NCBI GenBank assembly: GCA_016617855.1
Contig: JAECUM010028830.1
Span: 1-64,000 of the forward strand
Reading direction: 5' to 3'
Length of the DNA stretch: 64,000 bases
DNA from: Megalonaias nervosa
Taxonomy: Eukaryota > Mollusca > Bivalvia > Unionida > Unionidae
Of the stretch, positions 1-13,242 are shown piece by piece. The position numbers and the translations under genes were made by a program. Each line of letters opens with the position of its first letter. Position 1 is the first letter of the stretch. The notes beneath the pieces were generated by a model. That model did not search any database and was not told where the DNA came from. It was given only the letters and a program-made list of their open reading frames with translations.

Positions 1-84
1 GGCCAGAATCCATCAGCACTGACGAGTTTGTGTTCAAAAGTACCCCTCACGAAAGGCCACTCCGCTAACGCGACCAGCATATTA

Positions 85-3000
85 CAGTAGTCCCCCTCTT
101 ATACAGCCACCCCTTCTGCACCGGGAAAGTGGCCTTTCCAGAGGGGGAATAAATTTTTTGTGAGAAGTATATGTAATGTACACAGTAAGAAAGCTACATT
201 CTTCATAGCATTTAATATCTTCGTTTAAAAGGAACATTAAGTATTAAAAGGTTCTTCTTGTTATAATAATAGACTTATTTCAACTGAATATGCATTAATA
301 GTTCTTATTCTTGGCATAAGCGTGATATGTGAGCGGGTGTTGTTGTCATGCACATTGCAAAACCGTTCAAAAACGTCATTTAAATCTTGGTACATACATA
401 ATTCACTTTCCATTTGCTCCATTTTCCCATTGCTGCTGAATAACCTCCTTATCGGTTATGATGTTGTTTATTTGAGTCTTTTCAACATAAAATTGTTTTA
501 TTCGAGTCTTTTCTACCTAAAATCGTTCAGCAAGTTCCCCCTCCCCACTTCACCCGATGTCGTCAAGTAGAATAACCGACCTTTTTCTAAAATAATTGTC
601 TCCATTTACATGATGACACGTTAATGTTTTGTAATGATTTATTCGGATGTTGCTAACTGTATGCGGTTTAATTATGCAGACGAAACTTTTGCAGAGCGGA
701 CGAAATGTCTTCTTCATAAAGGAATGTGTTGTCACGTGATTTTTCGGTCTTTGTCTGGTACCCTGTTTTGTTAAAGGCTAATTTCTGTGTGTGTGTGTCT
801 GCAAAAATCTATTTTTAGACTATGCTGACCCTGTTATGATCTTGAAAATTACGTCCAGTTGTAATCATCAGTGTTGCCAACTACAAGACTGATAAAACAA
901 CTTTTCTGCATTTAAACAAAATGCCATGTGTTTTTTAAAGGCAGCGATCATGTCATGTGATTCATTAGTTGCAGTCTGGTACCCTATTTGTGTTTACATT
1001 TATTTACACTAAGGGAGAGAAGCCAAAACAGCTTCGATATGTACGCAGATTTGATCTGAACAATAGCACCTCGCGGTCGTTACAATTTGTAATCTTGACA
1101 ATTATTGTGAAATAATTATGAAAATGAACAAGCTCAACATCTTACTAAGGGAAGCCATAAAGGCTATCAAACCATTTTCCCGCTGACTTGTGTATTGTAC
1201 ATCAATAGCGCCACTTCTCAGCTGTTACTACTGTTCAATAATTGTAATCTTAACAATTATCAGAGTGACTAAACTGGACATCTCATGATATCACAGCAGT
1301 AAGGCTAATCGGATTACGTGTACTTACCTTTTTTGTATGGATTAAAATTTGAGTTTTTCTCGGCTTTATGGAATAAATGTGGCTTCTCGTGAAGCGTAAA
1401 TGATATAATATTAACCTTAGTGGTACATGTACTTTAGTCAACACTTCTTTCATTAACGAAAACCTGACATCGGGAAACAGAAATCAGATTACTTAACACA
1501 CGTTATGAATAAAATTGGTTCTGGATACATATTACAAAATAAAATGCAGCCGCTTGTGAGGGGTAAATTTAATATTTTTGCACTAATATGGTGGCTGCTG
1601 GTCGCGTTAGCGGGGTGGCCTTTCGTGGGGGATACTTTTGAACACAAATTCGTCGGTGCCGTTGGATTCTGGCCGTAAGGAGCGGGTGGCCACTGGTCAG
1701 GGGGGTCGTTCAAGAGGGGGACTACTGTAGTGCAAAAATATAAAATTTATCCCTCACAAGCGGCTGCATTTTATTTTGTAATATGTATCCAGAACCAGTA
1801 TTTTATTTATAACGTGTGTTAAGTAATCCACACAAAAAGGTAAGTACATATAATCCGATTAGCCTTACTGCTGTGTTATCATGAGATGTCCGGTTTAGTC
1901 AATCTGGTAATCGTTAAGATTACAATTACTGAACAGTAGTAACAGCTGAGAAGTGGCGGTATTGATGTACAATACACAAGTCAGCGGGAAAATGGTTCGA
2001 TAGCCTTTATGGTTTCCCTTAGTAGGATGTTGTGCTTGTCCACTTTCATAATTAGTGGCTATTATTACTGACAATAACTGTCAAATTTACAAATCCTAAT
2101 GGCCGCGAGGTGCTGTTGTTCAGGTCAAATCTGCGTACATATCAAAGCCGTTTTGGCTTCTCTCACTTAGTGTAAAGATATCTAAACACAGTAGGGTACC
2201 AGACTGTGACTAATGAATCATGTGACAAGATCGCTACCTTTAAAAACACATGGCATTTTGTTTAAATGCAGAAAAATTGTTTTATCAGTCTTGTAGTTGG
2301 CAACATTGATGATTACAACCGGATGTAATTGTCAAGATCATAGCAGGGTCAGCATAGGCTAAAAATAGATTTTGTGCAGACACAGAGAGAAATTAACCTT
2401 GAACAAAACAGGATACCAGACAAAGACCGAAAAATCACGTGACAACACAATTATCGCTTCCTTTACGAAGGCATTTCGTCCACTCTACAAAAATTTCGTC
2501 TGCATAATTAAATCACATACAGTTAGCAACATTCAAATAAATCATTACCAAACATTAACGTGTCATCACGTAAACGGAGACAATTATTTTAGAAAAAAGT
2601 CGGTTATTCTACTGGATGACATCAAGTGAGGTGGGAAGGGGGGACTTGCCGAACGATTTTAGGTAGAAAAGACTCGAATAAAACAATTTTATGTTGAAAA
2701 GACTCGAATAAACAACACTGTACCTTAACCGATAAGGAGATTATTCAGCAGCAGTGGGAAAATGGAGCAAATGGAAAGAGAATTATGTATGTATCAAGAT
2801 TTAAATGATGTTTTTGAATGGTTTTGCAATGTGCATGACAACAACACCCACTCACATATCACGCTTACGCCAAGAATAAGAAATTATTAAATGCATATTC
2901 AGTTGAAATAAGTCTATTATTATAACAAGAAGAACCTTTTAATAATTAATGATACTTTTAAACGAAGATTTTAAATGTTTTGAAGAATGTAGCTTTCTTA

Positions 3001-3117
3001 CTACGTACATTACATATACTTCTCACAAAAATTTAGTCCCCCTCTGGAAAGGCCACCCGTCTTATAAGGCCACTTTCCCGGTGCAGAAGGGGTGGCTGTA
3101 TAAGAGGGGGACCGCTG
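85..3117. mobile_element. ~3 kb near-palindromic element with TA target site
   Basis: Two arms of about 1.45 kb (85-1590 and 1728-3117) are inverted copies of each other and look about 90% identical by eye. The ends are CAGTAGTCCCCCTCTTATAC on the left and, on the other strand, CAGCGGTCCCCCTCTTATAC. Both are flanked by TA (83-84 and 3118-3119). CAG...CTG ends, a TA target and a CCCCTCTTAT-type start resemble pogo/Tigger-like elements of the Tc1/mariner superfamily. No transposase frame is visible, so it is non-autonomous. Matching positions drift by about 110 bp between the ends and the centre, so indels have accumulated. Confidence 0.75.
1591..1727. mobile_element. Spacer of the palindrome, related to the first 80 bases of the window
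   Basis: The centre of the palindrome is not inverted on itself. It reads, on the minus strand, CAGTAGTCCCCCTCTTGAAC... and then a segment that matches bases 1-78 of the window (shared words ttgtgttcaaaagt and cgctaacgcgaccagca). It therefore looks like a separate small element, or a fragment, inserted at the loop. The same kind of sequence adjoins the left end. Confidence 0.55.
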
Positions 3118-3539
3118 TATATGTAATCACCACATTAAATGACATGCGAAAGATTTGAACCCTGTCAAACATATCATTTTGCTATACTCAACAATATGAG
3201 TTACTACAGATTTCTGGTATGCAGAATGCCCATTTTCAAAAAGACTGATGAAAATACACGATCCCAGATATGCCCAAATATTACTGCTTGCTTATAATTA
3301 ATAAAAAAATAATCAGGTGAATGGAAACCCTAAAAAAAGGGGACTGCACACGCCAGCCATAGATATGCAAGCTGCTGTTTCAACATTTGAGGCAACTGAC
3401 ACAACTGGAATGACTGGATCACATGGAGCTTGCTAAAACCTGGGGGATTGGGATCAGTGAATCAGTGGTCCAGGACTTATTCACAGTGGCAAGAACAAGA
3501 ATACTAAAAACACCATATATTAAGCCGGTCTTGTGACCA

Positions 3540-3830
3540 TACCTATATTAATAACCTTCATCTCCTTAATACCCAAAATAACAGTGACCATATCCATAAG
3601 AATGACCCTGACCACTGTAATATCCAAAAATAAGTGACCATATCCATATGAATGACCTTGATCTCTGTAATATCCAAAAATAACAGTGACCATATCCATA
3701 TGAATGACCTTGATCTCTGTAATATCCAAAAATAACAGTGACCATATCCATATGAATGACCTTGACCTCTGTAATATCCAAAAATAACAGTGACCATATC
3801 CATATGAATGACCTTTATCTCTAAGTAAGG
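3540..3830. repeat. 52-bp minisatellite, about 5 copies
   Basis: The unit contains taatatccaaaaataacag, tgaccatatccatatgaatg and accttgatctctg. The marker atctctgt recurs at 3661 and 3713, exactly 52 bp apart. The left-most copies are the most diverged. It creates long open frames on the minus strand that are repeat artefacts. Confidence 0.9.
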
Positions 3831-3859
3831 GAATTGACTACTGTATGAGAAGTGATACT

Positions 3860-4260
3860 GGTTTTATCAAACTAGCTCAAGTTAAAAAGTGACAACATGG
3901 ATTAGGAAACGGAACTTGTACTTGTTTTATCCCATCCTGTAATCCTGACCTTGAGATGGGGGTGGGGTAGGTGTATGAGATTTTGAACACAAGATACTGT
4001 CAAGATATATAAATGGCAGGCTTCATTAAAACGTCTTCACTGGAATAAGTTAAACCTGTATATGAACAAGAAATTTTCCCCTGCCATGACCTTGAATCAT
4101 GGGGCATGTATTATATTCAACACACTGTCTAGTTCTGATATCTAACTTGTTATAGTTTCATAAAAATATCCTTCATGGTTCAAAAGTTACACTTCATACA
4201 AGAATACAAATCAGAAGTGCATTTTCTTTGTCCCCTCTCCAACCTTAACAAGTTTCGGAC
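3860..4260. repeat. Degenerate intronic repeat, family with 'cttgaccttgagg'
   Basis: Diverged tandem units recur with words such as gaccttgagatgggg, catgaccttgaatcatgggg and cataaaaatatccttcatggttcaaaagtt split over two units. The same words recur at 30240-31060 in another intron, so this is a dispersed family. No coding capacity is visible. Confidence 0.6.
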
Positions 4261-4559
4261 CAGACAACTGAATGTTAATGATGTAAGCACACCGACATAA
4301 TATATGTCTGACCTGAAACAGGCATACAAACAGTGATAAATGATATCAATAAATTCACAACATTTCTCTAAATCTGAGTGACTCTACACACCTGCAAAAC
4401 TATGACATCTGTTCAATCTGGCAAATATTACTGATATGCATCAAACGTGTTGACCCAGAAATGGCATTTGGAGCCTCTGAAGGCAAAACTGAAACCCAAA
4501 AGCCTACTCTTGGACTGGTTATGGTTATAACTGACCTAAAACTTCACAATATTCCAGAA

Positions 4560-6350
4560 AATTCAAGAGACTGTGCAAACCTGTTGTAGATATGTCAGCT
4601 GCTGTTCTGGAGTCTGAGGCTGTTGACCCAGCTGTGGGAAACCAAGCCCCTGAAGGCCTGGGTCCATCCCTATGGCCTCCTGCCCAACCAATGGTAGTGC
4701 CATCTGTCAGGAGATAGGAATAGACTGGTTGTAAGCCTTTTGACTAATTAGCACTGCTGCATTCTGCCCGAAGCGGGCATCTGCAAATTGCTAGTCAAGA
4801 AATCAGGGTAAATCTGATGTTCTCTTAAGTCATTTCTTCCAATATTGCTGACTGCATATGTCAGCCATTTCGAGGTTCCTTTGGTTTCTTTATCTTTGTT
4901 CAAATCTGATGCTAAATTTGCATCATTCAACAATTACTGAATGGCCTTAAGCTTTAATGTCAAACCTGGTTAAATTCAGTTGCACAATTTCTTGAGATAA
5001 AAGTCATTTAAAGTTGTTTTTTTCTATTTACAGTAATGGTGACTACATCTGAATGTGAATTGGCCATGATGGTTAAATTTGGTCCAAATATGTCGAGTGG
5101 TTTTGCAGTGAACAAGTCATTAGATGGTGTTTCTATTTTTTTGGCAACAATGTCCCCATTTCATTTTGAACTGTATTTATCGGTACAAAATATCAAGTCC
5201 TTCATGTCAAGAAGTTTTCTGACTGATTTGGTTGAGTGGGATTTGAAAAGTATTAAGGTTTTGCTATTTTGGTAGTGGTGTCTATATCCGATGGTTGATT
5301 GGAATCATCTGTACAAACTGAAAGCCGTTTATGCTGTCAAATTTGATCAAATTATGCCAAATGTGTCCTTGAGAAAGAGCTGTTTAAAGATATTTCTATT
5401 TCATGTTACAACAGATTTTCCTGGTCTTGAATCACTATCACTTGGATAAAGCTGAAAAATGCCAAGTTGATTCCTGTCCAATTAGGTCAATTTCTGATGA
5501 TTTGCCACTTCTTAATTTTTTATATTTTTAGTAATAATGGTGGCCATATTTAATGGCAAAATTATCATTTGTAATAATTTGATGGCAAAATTGTCATCAT
5601 TTGTAATAATTTCAAAGACCTTCATATCAGTGTGTCAAATCAAATATCATCAAATTCTATTCAACATTTTTTTTTAGAAAAGACATCTGAAATTTATTCT
5701 GTTATTAAAATGTCACTGTGGCTCACTGGTCAGCATGCAGGACTTGAAACTGAAATGGTGCAGGTTTCAATCTACCACTCGTGTGTCCTTGGGCAAAGTA
5801 CTTTACTCCAATTGCCTAAGAACTAAATAACCTATTAGTGTTGCTTTCCTGTAGAAAGCCAAACTAAATGAAATGAAAACAAAACTATTATTTCAATCTT
5901 GTAATCAAATGTTTGTCATGGATGATGATGATGAAATGGATTAATGTGTATACATTTGAAACCCATGTCCAGATGCTCTGTCAAATTCTGTTTAGAAGAG
6001 TTTGTGAAGACTGCTTAAATGTTTTTCTGTTTGAGTTTATGGCAGCCATATATGATGGTAAATCAGCATCATCTGAATAAATCTTAACTGGTCTAAAGTT
6101 TTCTTTACTTTTCAGTAATGCCAGATGGGCATTATTTGTACCAATCTGAAACCCCTTCATGCCAGGATGCTATCTGTCAAAGTAATGATTGTTCTAGTTT
6201 TAGAATTGCAGCCATATATGATGGTAGATCAGCATTTGTACAAACTGAAAGCTCTTCATGCCAGGATGCTGTCTGCCAAGTTTGGTACTAAAGAGTTTTG
6301 GTGGCTTCTGAGAACAAGTTGAAATAGCAATTGCTGATGGACAGACCATG
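4560..6350. repeat. Degenerate tandem repeat, family with 'atgatggtagatcagcat'
   Basis: Several diverged units share the order: (c)agccatatatgatggt, (a)gatcagcatcatctgtac, aaactgaaagc, cttcatgccaggatgctgtc, then a gtcaaatttggtc word. The clearest pair is at 6040-6190 and 6205-6320. Related sequence lies at 35120-36140 and 36700-36970. A SINE interrupts it at about 5705. Nothing else is seen in this stretch. Confidence 0.65.
5705..5875 (+). mobile_element. tRNA-derived SINE-like copy, family C
   Basis: It contains ctgtggctcactggtcagca (A-box-like) and gcaggtttcaatctaccact (B-box-like). Then come ccttgggcaaagtactttac and tccaattgcctaagaactaa. A related copy lies at 31335-31505. The head is degenerate. 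Confidence 0.6.
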
Positions 6351-7113
6351 ACCAATATAATGACTGAGGAAGGACCTAACAAACAAAAAAATCACTTGGC
6401 AGCCCAAGTATTTTTGACCCATCTTATTAATATATCTAAATTTTATGCTCAAGTATCCAACTCAAGTTTAAACAAAATTTCAGCATCACGAAATCTTTCA
6501 TTTCATGAACTTTTACTGATCAATTACTTAACGAGTTTTAAAAATTATTAATAGTTCTTCTAAAATTTAATACTAATATAGTTCAACCAACAGTCTGCAT
6601 CTTAAATGTCATCAAAAGACTTCCAGAAAAAAAGTAATGATCATGTTGGCCTTTAACAGGGAAAAAATAAATGACATTGGATCTAATCATTACCAATGTA
6701 GGGGTATACTCATTTTTTCCAACACATGGAGCTTACATTGTGAAATCAGTGTGACATTCAATCCAGTTTATACTGAATCTCACCTTGACTGACCTTGTCA
6801 AAATTTTTTATGTACTTTAACACTGATCTTGTCATGAATTTCTCATGGTGATTATTATCATGGAATATTGATCAAAAAGGAGCTAAATAAACTTAATAAT
6901 TGCCATTTAAAGTTATGTGTAATTAAATTCTCCGAAATTTCCCATTACTGAAATAGTCTGGCATTCATTTCAACAGATAACATAAAAATCAAAATTAAGT
7001 TTTAACAACATCTCTCTGGTCATGAACAAAAAAATCATGGAAAACAATGGTAAAAGAAATATCAAAATTATTTTTTTTTTAAATTCATAATTTTATCTTG
7101 TTTAGAATCTTAC
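6351..7113. other. Intron sequence after exon 15, nothing recognised
   Basis: AT-rich sequence, part of the SETD2 intron left of exon 15. No repeat, exon or RNA gene is evident. The short open frames have no coding-like composition. Confidence 0.5.
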
Positions 7114-7214
7114 CTGGAGACTGGTCTGTTGTAACAGAAGAGCCTGCTGCTGATGCTCAGGTAGGAAGCTGGGGTCCTCCACTGAGAACTGAGCTGCAAG
7201 GCTGGGATCCAAAC
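7114..7214 (-). CDS. SETD2: SETD2 exon 15 (last one seen; linker)
   Basis: A 101-bp exon, ctgtacacag|GTTTG to CTCCAG|GTAAGA, phase 1 to 0. It encodes GLDPSLAAQFSVEDPSFLPE and then HQQQALLLQQTSLQ. The spacing of DPSF and Gln runs continues the style of exon 14. The WW and SRI exons expected next on the minus strand were not found between 7113 and 1. Confidence 0.88.
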
Positions 7215-10200
7215 CTGTGTACAGAAATGTGGTGAGTTATAGTACACAGTACAGTGGTCCCTCACTACAAACCACTGCTTCTCTTATAACACACATGATC
7301 AGACCATGGAATCCATTAAACTGTTTTGAATTTTTTTTTATCATTGCTACTTAATTTCTCCACATTTTAGTTCTTTGCTAATATGAAAAATCATGACATG
7401 ACTTCGCATTTCTGAACACCTTACTTCAGTTTTTATACACTACAGTGACACAGACTTGTTAGAACAGTACAGTGACACTGCCATGTTAGAACACTACAGT
7501 GACACAGCCATGTTAGAACATCACTCAGCATATGGCTCCCTTATTTATGATACAGAAATGAATTAGTGGCCCAAATTTGGCAGAGTAGTCCAAGGGATGT
7601 AACTTTACAGATTACGGCCTTATCCCCCATGTCTGCATGGGTTCAAGTCTCGGCTCAGCCAGTATGGGTATGTGAGAAAGTTTCTCAGTAGCTTCTTGTG
7701 GGTTGGTGATTCTTCCCGGGCTCTTCCTCCACCAACTGTACTGGCAACCATAGATAGCCTATCATGTGCTGAAAAATGGCAATAAACCCACACACCACCA
7801 CCACAAACAGCATTTAATTACTTATAATTTATCATTTCATTTGATGGTATATTTCATTTTATATGAAGGACATATGTATCACACAAGTGTGAACTAATTC
7901 AACAAACTAATTAATACCTCAATAGTATGTCAATAACTCAGACTGGTTGCAGACCTGCCAACCCTGATGAGACCATCTCAGTAAGGTGGCTGATTGACCA
8001 GTTTTCAGTAAAGTGCATTAAATATAAAACTGCTACTGTAAAACTGGAAAACATATTTAATAGTTCGGTATTTGAAACATGCAGTGACGATAAACATTAT
8101 GTTCAACTGAAAAGTCTGTCAAGCACGCGTAGCCTTAATTTACCTCTAGCACATTTTGCACAAACGTCAGTTCCAAACCCTATGCAGCTCAAAGACTTGT
8201 TGCTATTTCTCAACTTGTAATTTTTTTCCATTTCACATGATGATGACAATCATATCTCCTGCCACGAGACATACTAAAATTGACACGTGATGTACAATGA
8301 AATGTAATTCCCTTCCTGCTTTTATTCACAAGAATTTGAATATTCCTTTTTATTCTTCTGTGCTGATTATTAACACTTCTTAGGAGGCTTAAATTCCGTT
8401 TCATCTTCAACATGCATCGCTTGCTGGATGCCATTTTTATAAATTCTATAATCAACAGTTTGATCATGCAGATGCTTTGAAAAAATATGCGCAGTTTAAA
8501 GCATCTGAGGTACTGTTGTAAAGTTAGTCTAGTTCCCTGACTAATTCCATTAATTCTAATATGAAACCCAGATCCAAATCAAACCAATGAACCAATTATC
8601 TGGATTTTAAGGCAACAATCATTTTTACATAGTTTTTGCTTTTATTCCGTAAGTCCATATTTTAAGGGTCATTTTGATAAGAATTGCAGAAAAGTCGCAA
8701 GGGTTGCCGGGGGGGGGGGGTAATTATCACAATCAGCCCAACACTATAATTACTCATGATATCCCAAATTATTAAACCCCATGGAGTAGGAAGGAATTTG
8801 AAGCTGACCATCCGAATGACTGAATACATTCATTTCAATTTTAATCACAATGAAATAACAATTTTGGAGAAAAAAAAAGCTGAATTCCCCTTCAATAAGA
8901 TCTTCACATGGTATGTCACAAGTGATTTCCTTATGTACAAAACATGAAAGTTCCTCATACAAAATAGTAAGGGTCAAATGATACACTTGTGCCGCGTATT
9001 GATATGATTCATGATACACAGCCTGCAATACGATATATCGATACACATATGAACTTGATGGTCTTTGGAAGGTAGATTGTTCCCTTTTATGTATTTTGAC
9101 ATACTGGTTGTATTTCCAGTATGCAGATTACAAACATAGATACAATTATCATATATTTATGTGCAATTCTTATCAATGACAAGATAACAAAGATATTTTC
9201 AAACAGACTACCTGTGAGTTTTATTCAGCGGTTTAGGCCATTTGATGGTGGCTCCATTTAACTTACTTTAGCCACCAGGCCCTTTGTTTTGCACATCATG
9301 ATTACTTTGAAAACATCTTTTTACCAATTTCATGTCTCACTTAAACTTGGAAAACATCACAATGTTATCTTCAAAACAGAAGAAATAATTTAATTTCCTT
9401 GTGCATAGAAAAGCTCATCTAGAACAAATCCAGGCCTGGGAATGACGATAATTACCAACAAAATCTTTCACATTGTTCTTCCTGCAGATGCAAAAGACTG
9501 CTGCAGCCACAGGTACTTGTATTTGTTAGTAAAGAAGGAAAACTATTGACAACACCCATTCCTATCCTATATTTTTTTTTTGTAATTTACACAAGGTAAT
9601 AAACTTGAGTGGTTTGAAATCTGCCCAATTGCTGATTATGTGCTAATTTTATTTATTCCATCGGCACCTTCATTCACTGGCTAAATATCTCTGCATAAAA
9701 GAGAAATTCCAAATTTGTTCCCCATTTACAGTTTACGGAGAGACTGTCAGGATTTTATCTTAAGGGAGACCTCCCGTTTGTCAAAGAAATACGGGGCAGT
9801 GGAAAAAAGAAAGGGAGGAAGGAACAGCCATAGTTCAATATTTACCTAACACTTCAATATCTGTCTCCCTTTCTTCCTTCTCCACTTTCCAAGAGCTCTA
9901 CTGAAATCAACATCTTTAAAAGATGTCACCTCTAGTGGTATAAGCATTAATCTGTTAATTATTTATGAGTGTACTCTATTCCTTATCTGTGTATGAATAT
10001 TGTTCTTGGCTTTCTTCTGAAGGGGCATATACATAGCTAGCTTTGTTAGCTTGGATATATTTGGAAACTGATCATTATGACTTATGTACAATTTTTCAGA
10101 GCTCAAAGATATCTTTTGGCTACATCTGCTCCAAAATAGGGCTATTCACTAACAGAAGCTTTGTTGAATCAGCAGTTTACCAACCACTATGCCAGATTTC

Positions 10201-13191
10201 TTATCTGTTCCATAATGCTGTATTAGGGTTTTTAGTCCATCAATGCCAAAGTCTGCTCGTGCAGACAGATGTATTCACATAAATAACTTTACTTCTTAAT
10301 TTAATTTTTTTAAACCCTTTTTTTAAATTCAGTTTATCTTGACCCTGATATGGATACATGGTTCTGTAGCATAGAGCTAAATTGAAACTTTTAAATTTCT
10401 ATATTTAATTTTGAAATATTGTTGAAAGGGAGATTGATTGTTATGCCATCTATTTTTGTCCATCAAACATGTACATCTGACTTGCATTTAACACTATTTT
10501 CAGGCTTAAAACAACTCACTGGTATTTCCATCAACACCTTCCCAACTCCAAAATCCGATATAACTCGTACCTTTAAAAGTAACTGTCATCATCACCATCG
10601 TCAGCCAGTTATCTGCCTCATAAATCGTAATGAACTATGCCAGGAATCAGACATTTTGGGATTTCTAGTAGCCAGTATTTTTAAGCACGCATTTGTAAAA
10701 CTTCACAGAAGGTTCAAACTTCGCCATAATAATGCTTATTTATGGGCACCATGTGCCAATCAAATTAAATCTAACAACCATTTATGTCATGCTTGAAGAA
10801 CTCAGATATGTCAATAGTTGCCTTCCTGAAAAACAGTTAAATCAAAATTGTAAACTTCACCGAGCACATTTTCATATGCGGGACTTTCAACTAATTTTTT
10901 ATTGAGTTCTCGCACATCACTGTTGTAAAGTTCGCGAATTCATACAAATTTTGCAAGATTCACGCAATAGCACACCCTGAAAGCATCTCAGTTCAAATAC
11001 ATTACATACCAATTAATGACTTTCACGCTAAGTTTTCTGTTGCTTTGCCAATACTTCCTGTTTGTCATGCAGGGAAAAAGCTACAATAATTTCTGATTGG
11101 TGGTTATTGTTTAAACTGGACCGGAAGAAGCAATAACCACCAATAAGAATTCAGTGTATCATATTTCGCCATGCGACACACCGTAAGTTTAGCTTTCAAA
11201 TCACCGAAGTAAATATGATACCATGCATCACAGAAACTTCGCATAAAAGTGGTAATTAAATGGAAAGTAAAATACTTCATTATACATGTGGAACACATTT
11301 GAAATGTATAGTATATACTGAACATGCTGCTGAGTTAAGATAATTAGCATGGAATGGGGGGGGGGGCAAATTACGAACCATGTCACTTTGTGTTCATTTG
11401 TAGACGGCGAGCGAGTATTCTCAATAGTCGTTTTTATTTTTACCAATAAAAATGAGTGCCTGCGACTGCAGATTCTGTTTCAGACAAATTCTAATTTTAA
11501 AAAATAACAAGGCAAACTGATAAAATAATTTTCATGACTGCTGAAGACTAACATAATGTACATACAGTAAGAATCGTTTTGTACTGATTCTCCGTCTCTT
11601 GTATCGATATGTGCATCGTTACAGAAAAAGTTATGATGCATTGATATATTGATGAATCATTTCACCCCTACAAAACAGTACTCTGGATATAACCTTAAAG
11701 TTTAAGGAGCAAATATCCACTAATTTCTAAATACAGGACCCCTAAATCCCTATGACCACAATAATAACAAAGACAAAAGTCATGCCAATTTAAAGGTGAC
11801 ACTTGCATCTTGCCTATGACTAAAATAATGACAAGGATAAAAGCCACACCACTGCAATGGTGACATCTATGCCCACAATGACAAAGGACCAAGCCACTGC
11901 AAAGGTGACATCTATGCCTCACCAATGAACACATTAATGACAAAGGACCAAGCCACCAAAAATGCGAGACCAATGCTTTGCTGAAGACCATAATACTAAC
12001 AGAAGGAAAGGCCCTGCCAATACAAAGGTGACATTAGTGTCTTGCCTATGCTTCACAAACAAAATAAAAACTTGCAAAAAGGATGGCAGTCCCCTACCAG
12101 GTGAAAGTCCAGGAAGCTGCAGACCTTGAGCCAGTAATGCCTGCAGCAGGTTTGGATCTTGTTGTAGATGGTACAGGAAGGTGGGGTCACTGAGAAGTTG
12201 CTGCTGCTGCTGTAGAAGCACCTCCTGCTGCTGTAGCATCTGCTGTCGCTGAATCTCATCCTGCTGCCGCTTTATCTCATCCTGCTCCTTCACCTGTGCC
12301 TCAAACATTTGTCTTCGCTCTTCCTTGCTAATTTTAGGTGTGGGTAATAGCACTTTTCTGTAAACGTATGTTATAGGAAATAATGTTACACACAGAAAAC
12401 ATCGCTGAAGATAATACTGCTTTCTTCTAGAAAAGAAAATCTTTTGATTCAGGAATATTTCTGACATTATTGAAGCCTAATAGCTGTCATAATTGGAGAG
12501 AAAATAATAACCATCAGAAGAATGATTTCCCCCACCCTAACAGAATGACTACAGCCATTACAAATGTAAAATTTTTAAAAACTTTCATCTGTGATGAATA
12601 TCATTATGCATGTGAACTCTAATGACCTTCAGATGTGAATATTTTACAGTCCATATAAAAGAAAGCATTCCATGCTGATCTGCACAGGATGTTAGTGCAT
12701 GTGAAGAAAAAGTTTTTAATTCCAGTGCAAGAAACCTTGGCATTGTACCTACTATCCAAATGAATACCTATGAAGTCTAACAAAAATTTGGTCCATGTAA
12801 GGAGTTATCAAGCAGAAACCTAGAACGCAATTTCACTTCCAGTTATCTTGACCTCTGACCTGTCACTAACAGTGTACCTTTCCTCAAGTGAAATGCAACT
12901 ATGAAATTAATAAATACAGAGAGCGGAAAACGTGAGGAAAGGAAGGTGGAGTTAATGTCCGGAACCCAAAATGACAATTTTAGCTCCAGTAATGTTGACC
13001 TTCGATTTTTACGCCCCATGAACCAACAGGCAGGTGCCCCTGCCCATGCATGGACCACATATAAAATCTGATGAAAATAAGACCCAGAAACAAGACTAGG
13101 ACGTGCATCTCGAACCAAAGATCAAAATATTGTTATAGATAGTGCAACCTTAATTGATCCTAAACGTGATCTCTCTTCTCCAACTCAGCAG

Positions 13192-13242
<51 letters not shown>

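Noticed and set aside
3540..3830. CRISPR-like array.
   Set aside because: Direct 52-bp units have no spacers, and the context is eukaryotic intron. The same applies to 18400-19060.
1..7113. WW and SRI domain exons of SETD2.
   Set aside because: I looked on the minus strand for the Tyr-Tyr-Tyr/Trp-Pro core of WW and the SRI helices and saw none. The sequence is occupied by repeats and the palindrome. They should lie further left.
7245..7275. A complete pogo-like element starting tacagtggtccctcactac.
   Set aside because: Only one end is visible. Without a partner terminus it cannot be called an element.
7927..8220. 97-codon plus-strand open frame as a gene.
   Set aside because: No recognisable domain, no upstream promoter or splice context, and it sits within a SETD2 intron of AT-rich sequence.
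10419..10796. 125-codon plus-strand frame inside the 2.7 kb hAT-type element.
   Set aside because: No transposase motif, and not kept in the related copy at 19.6-21.3 kb.
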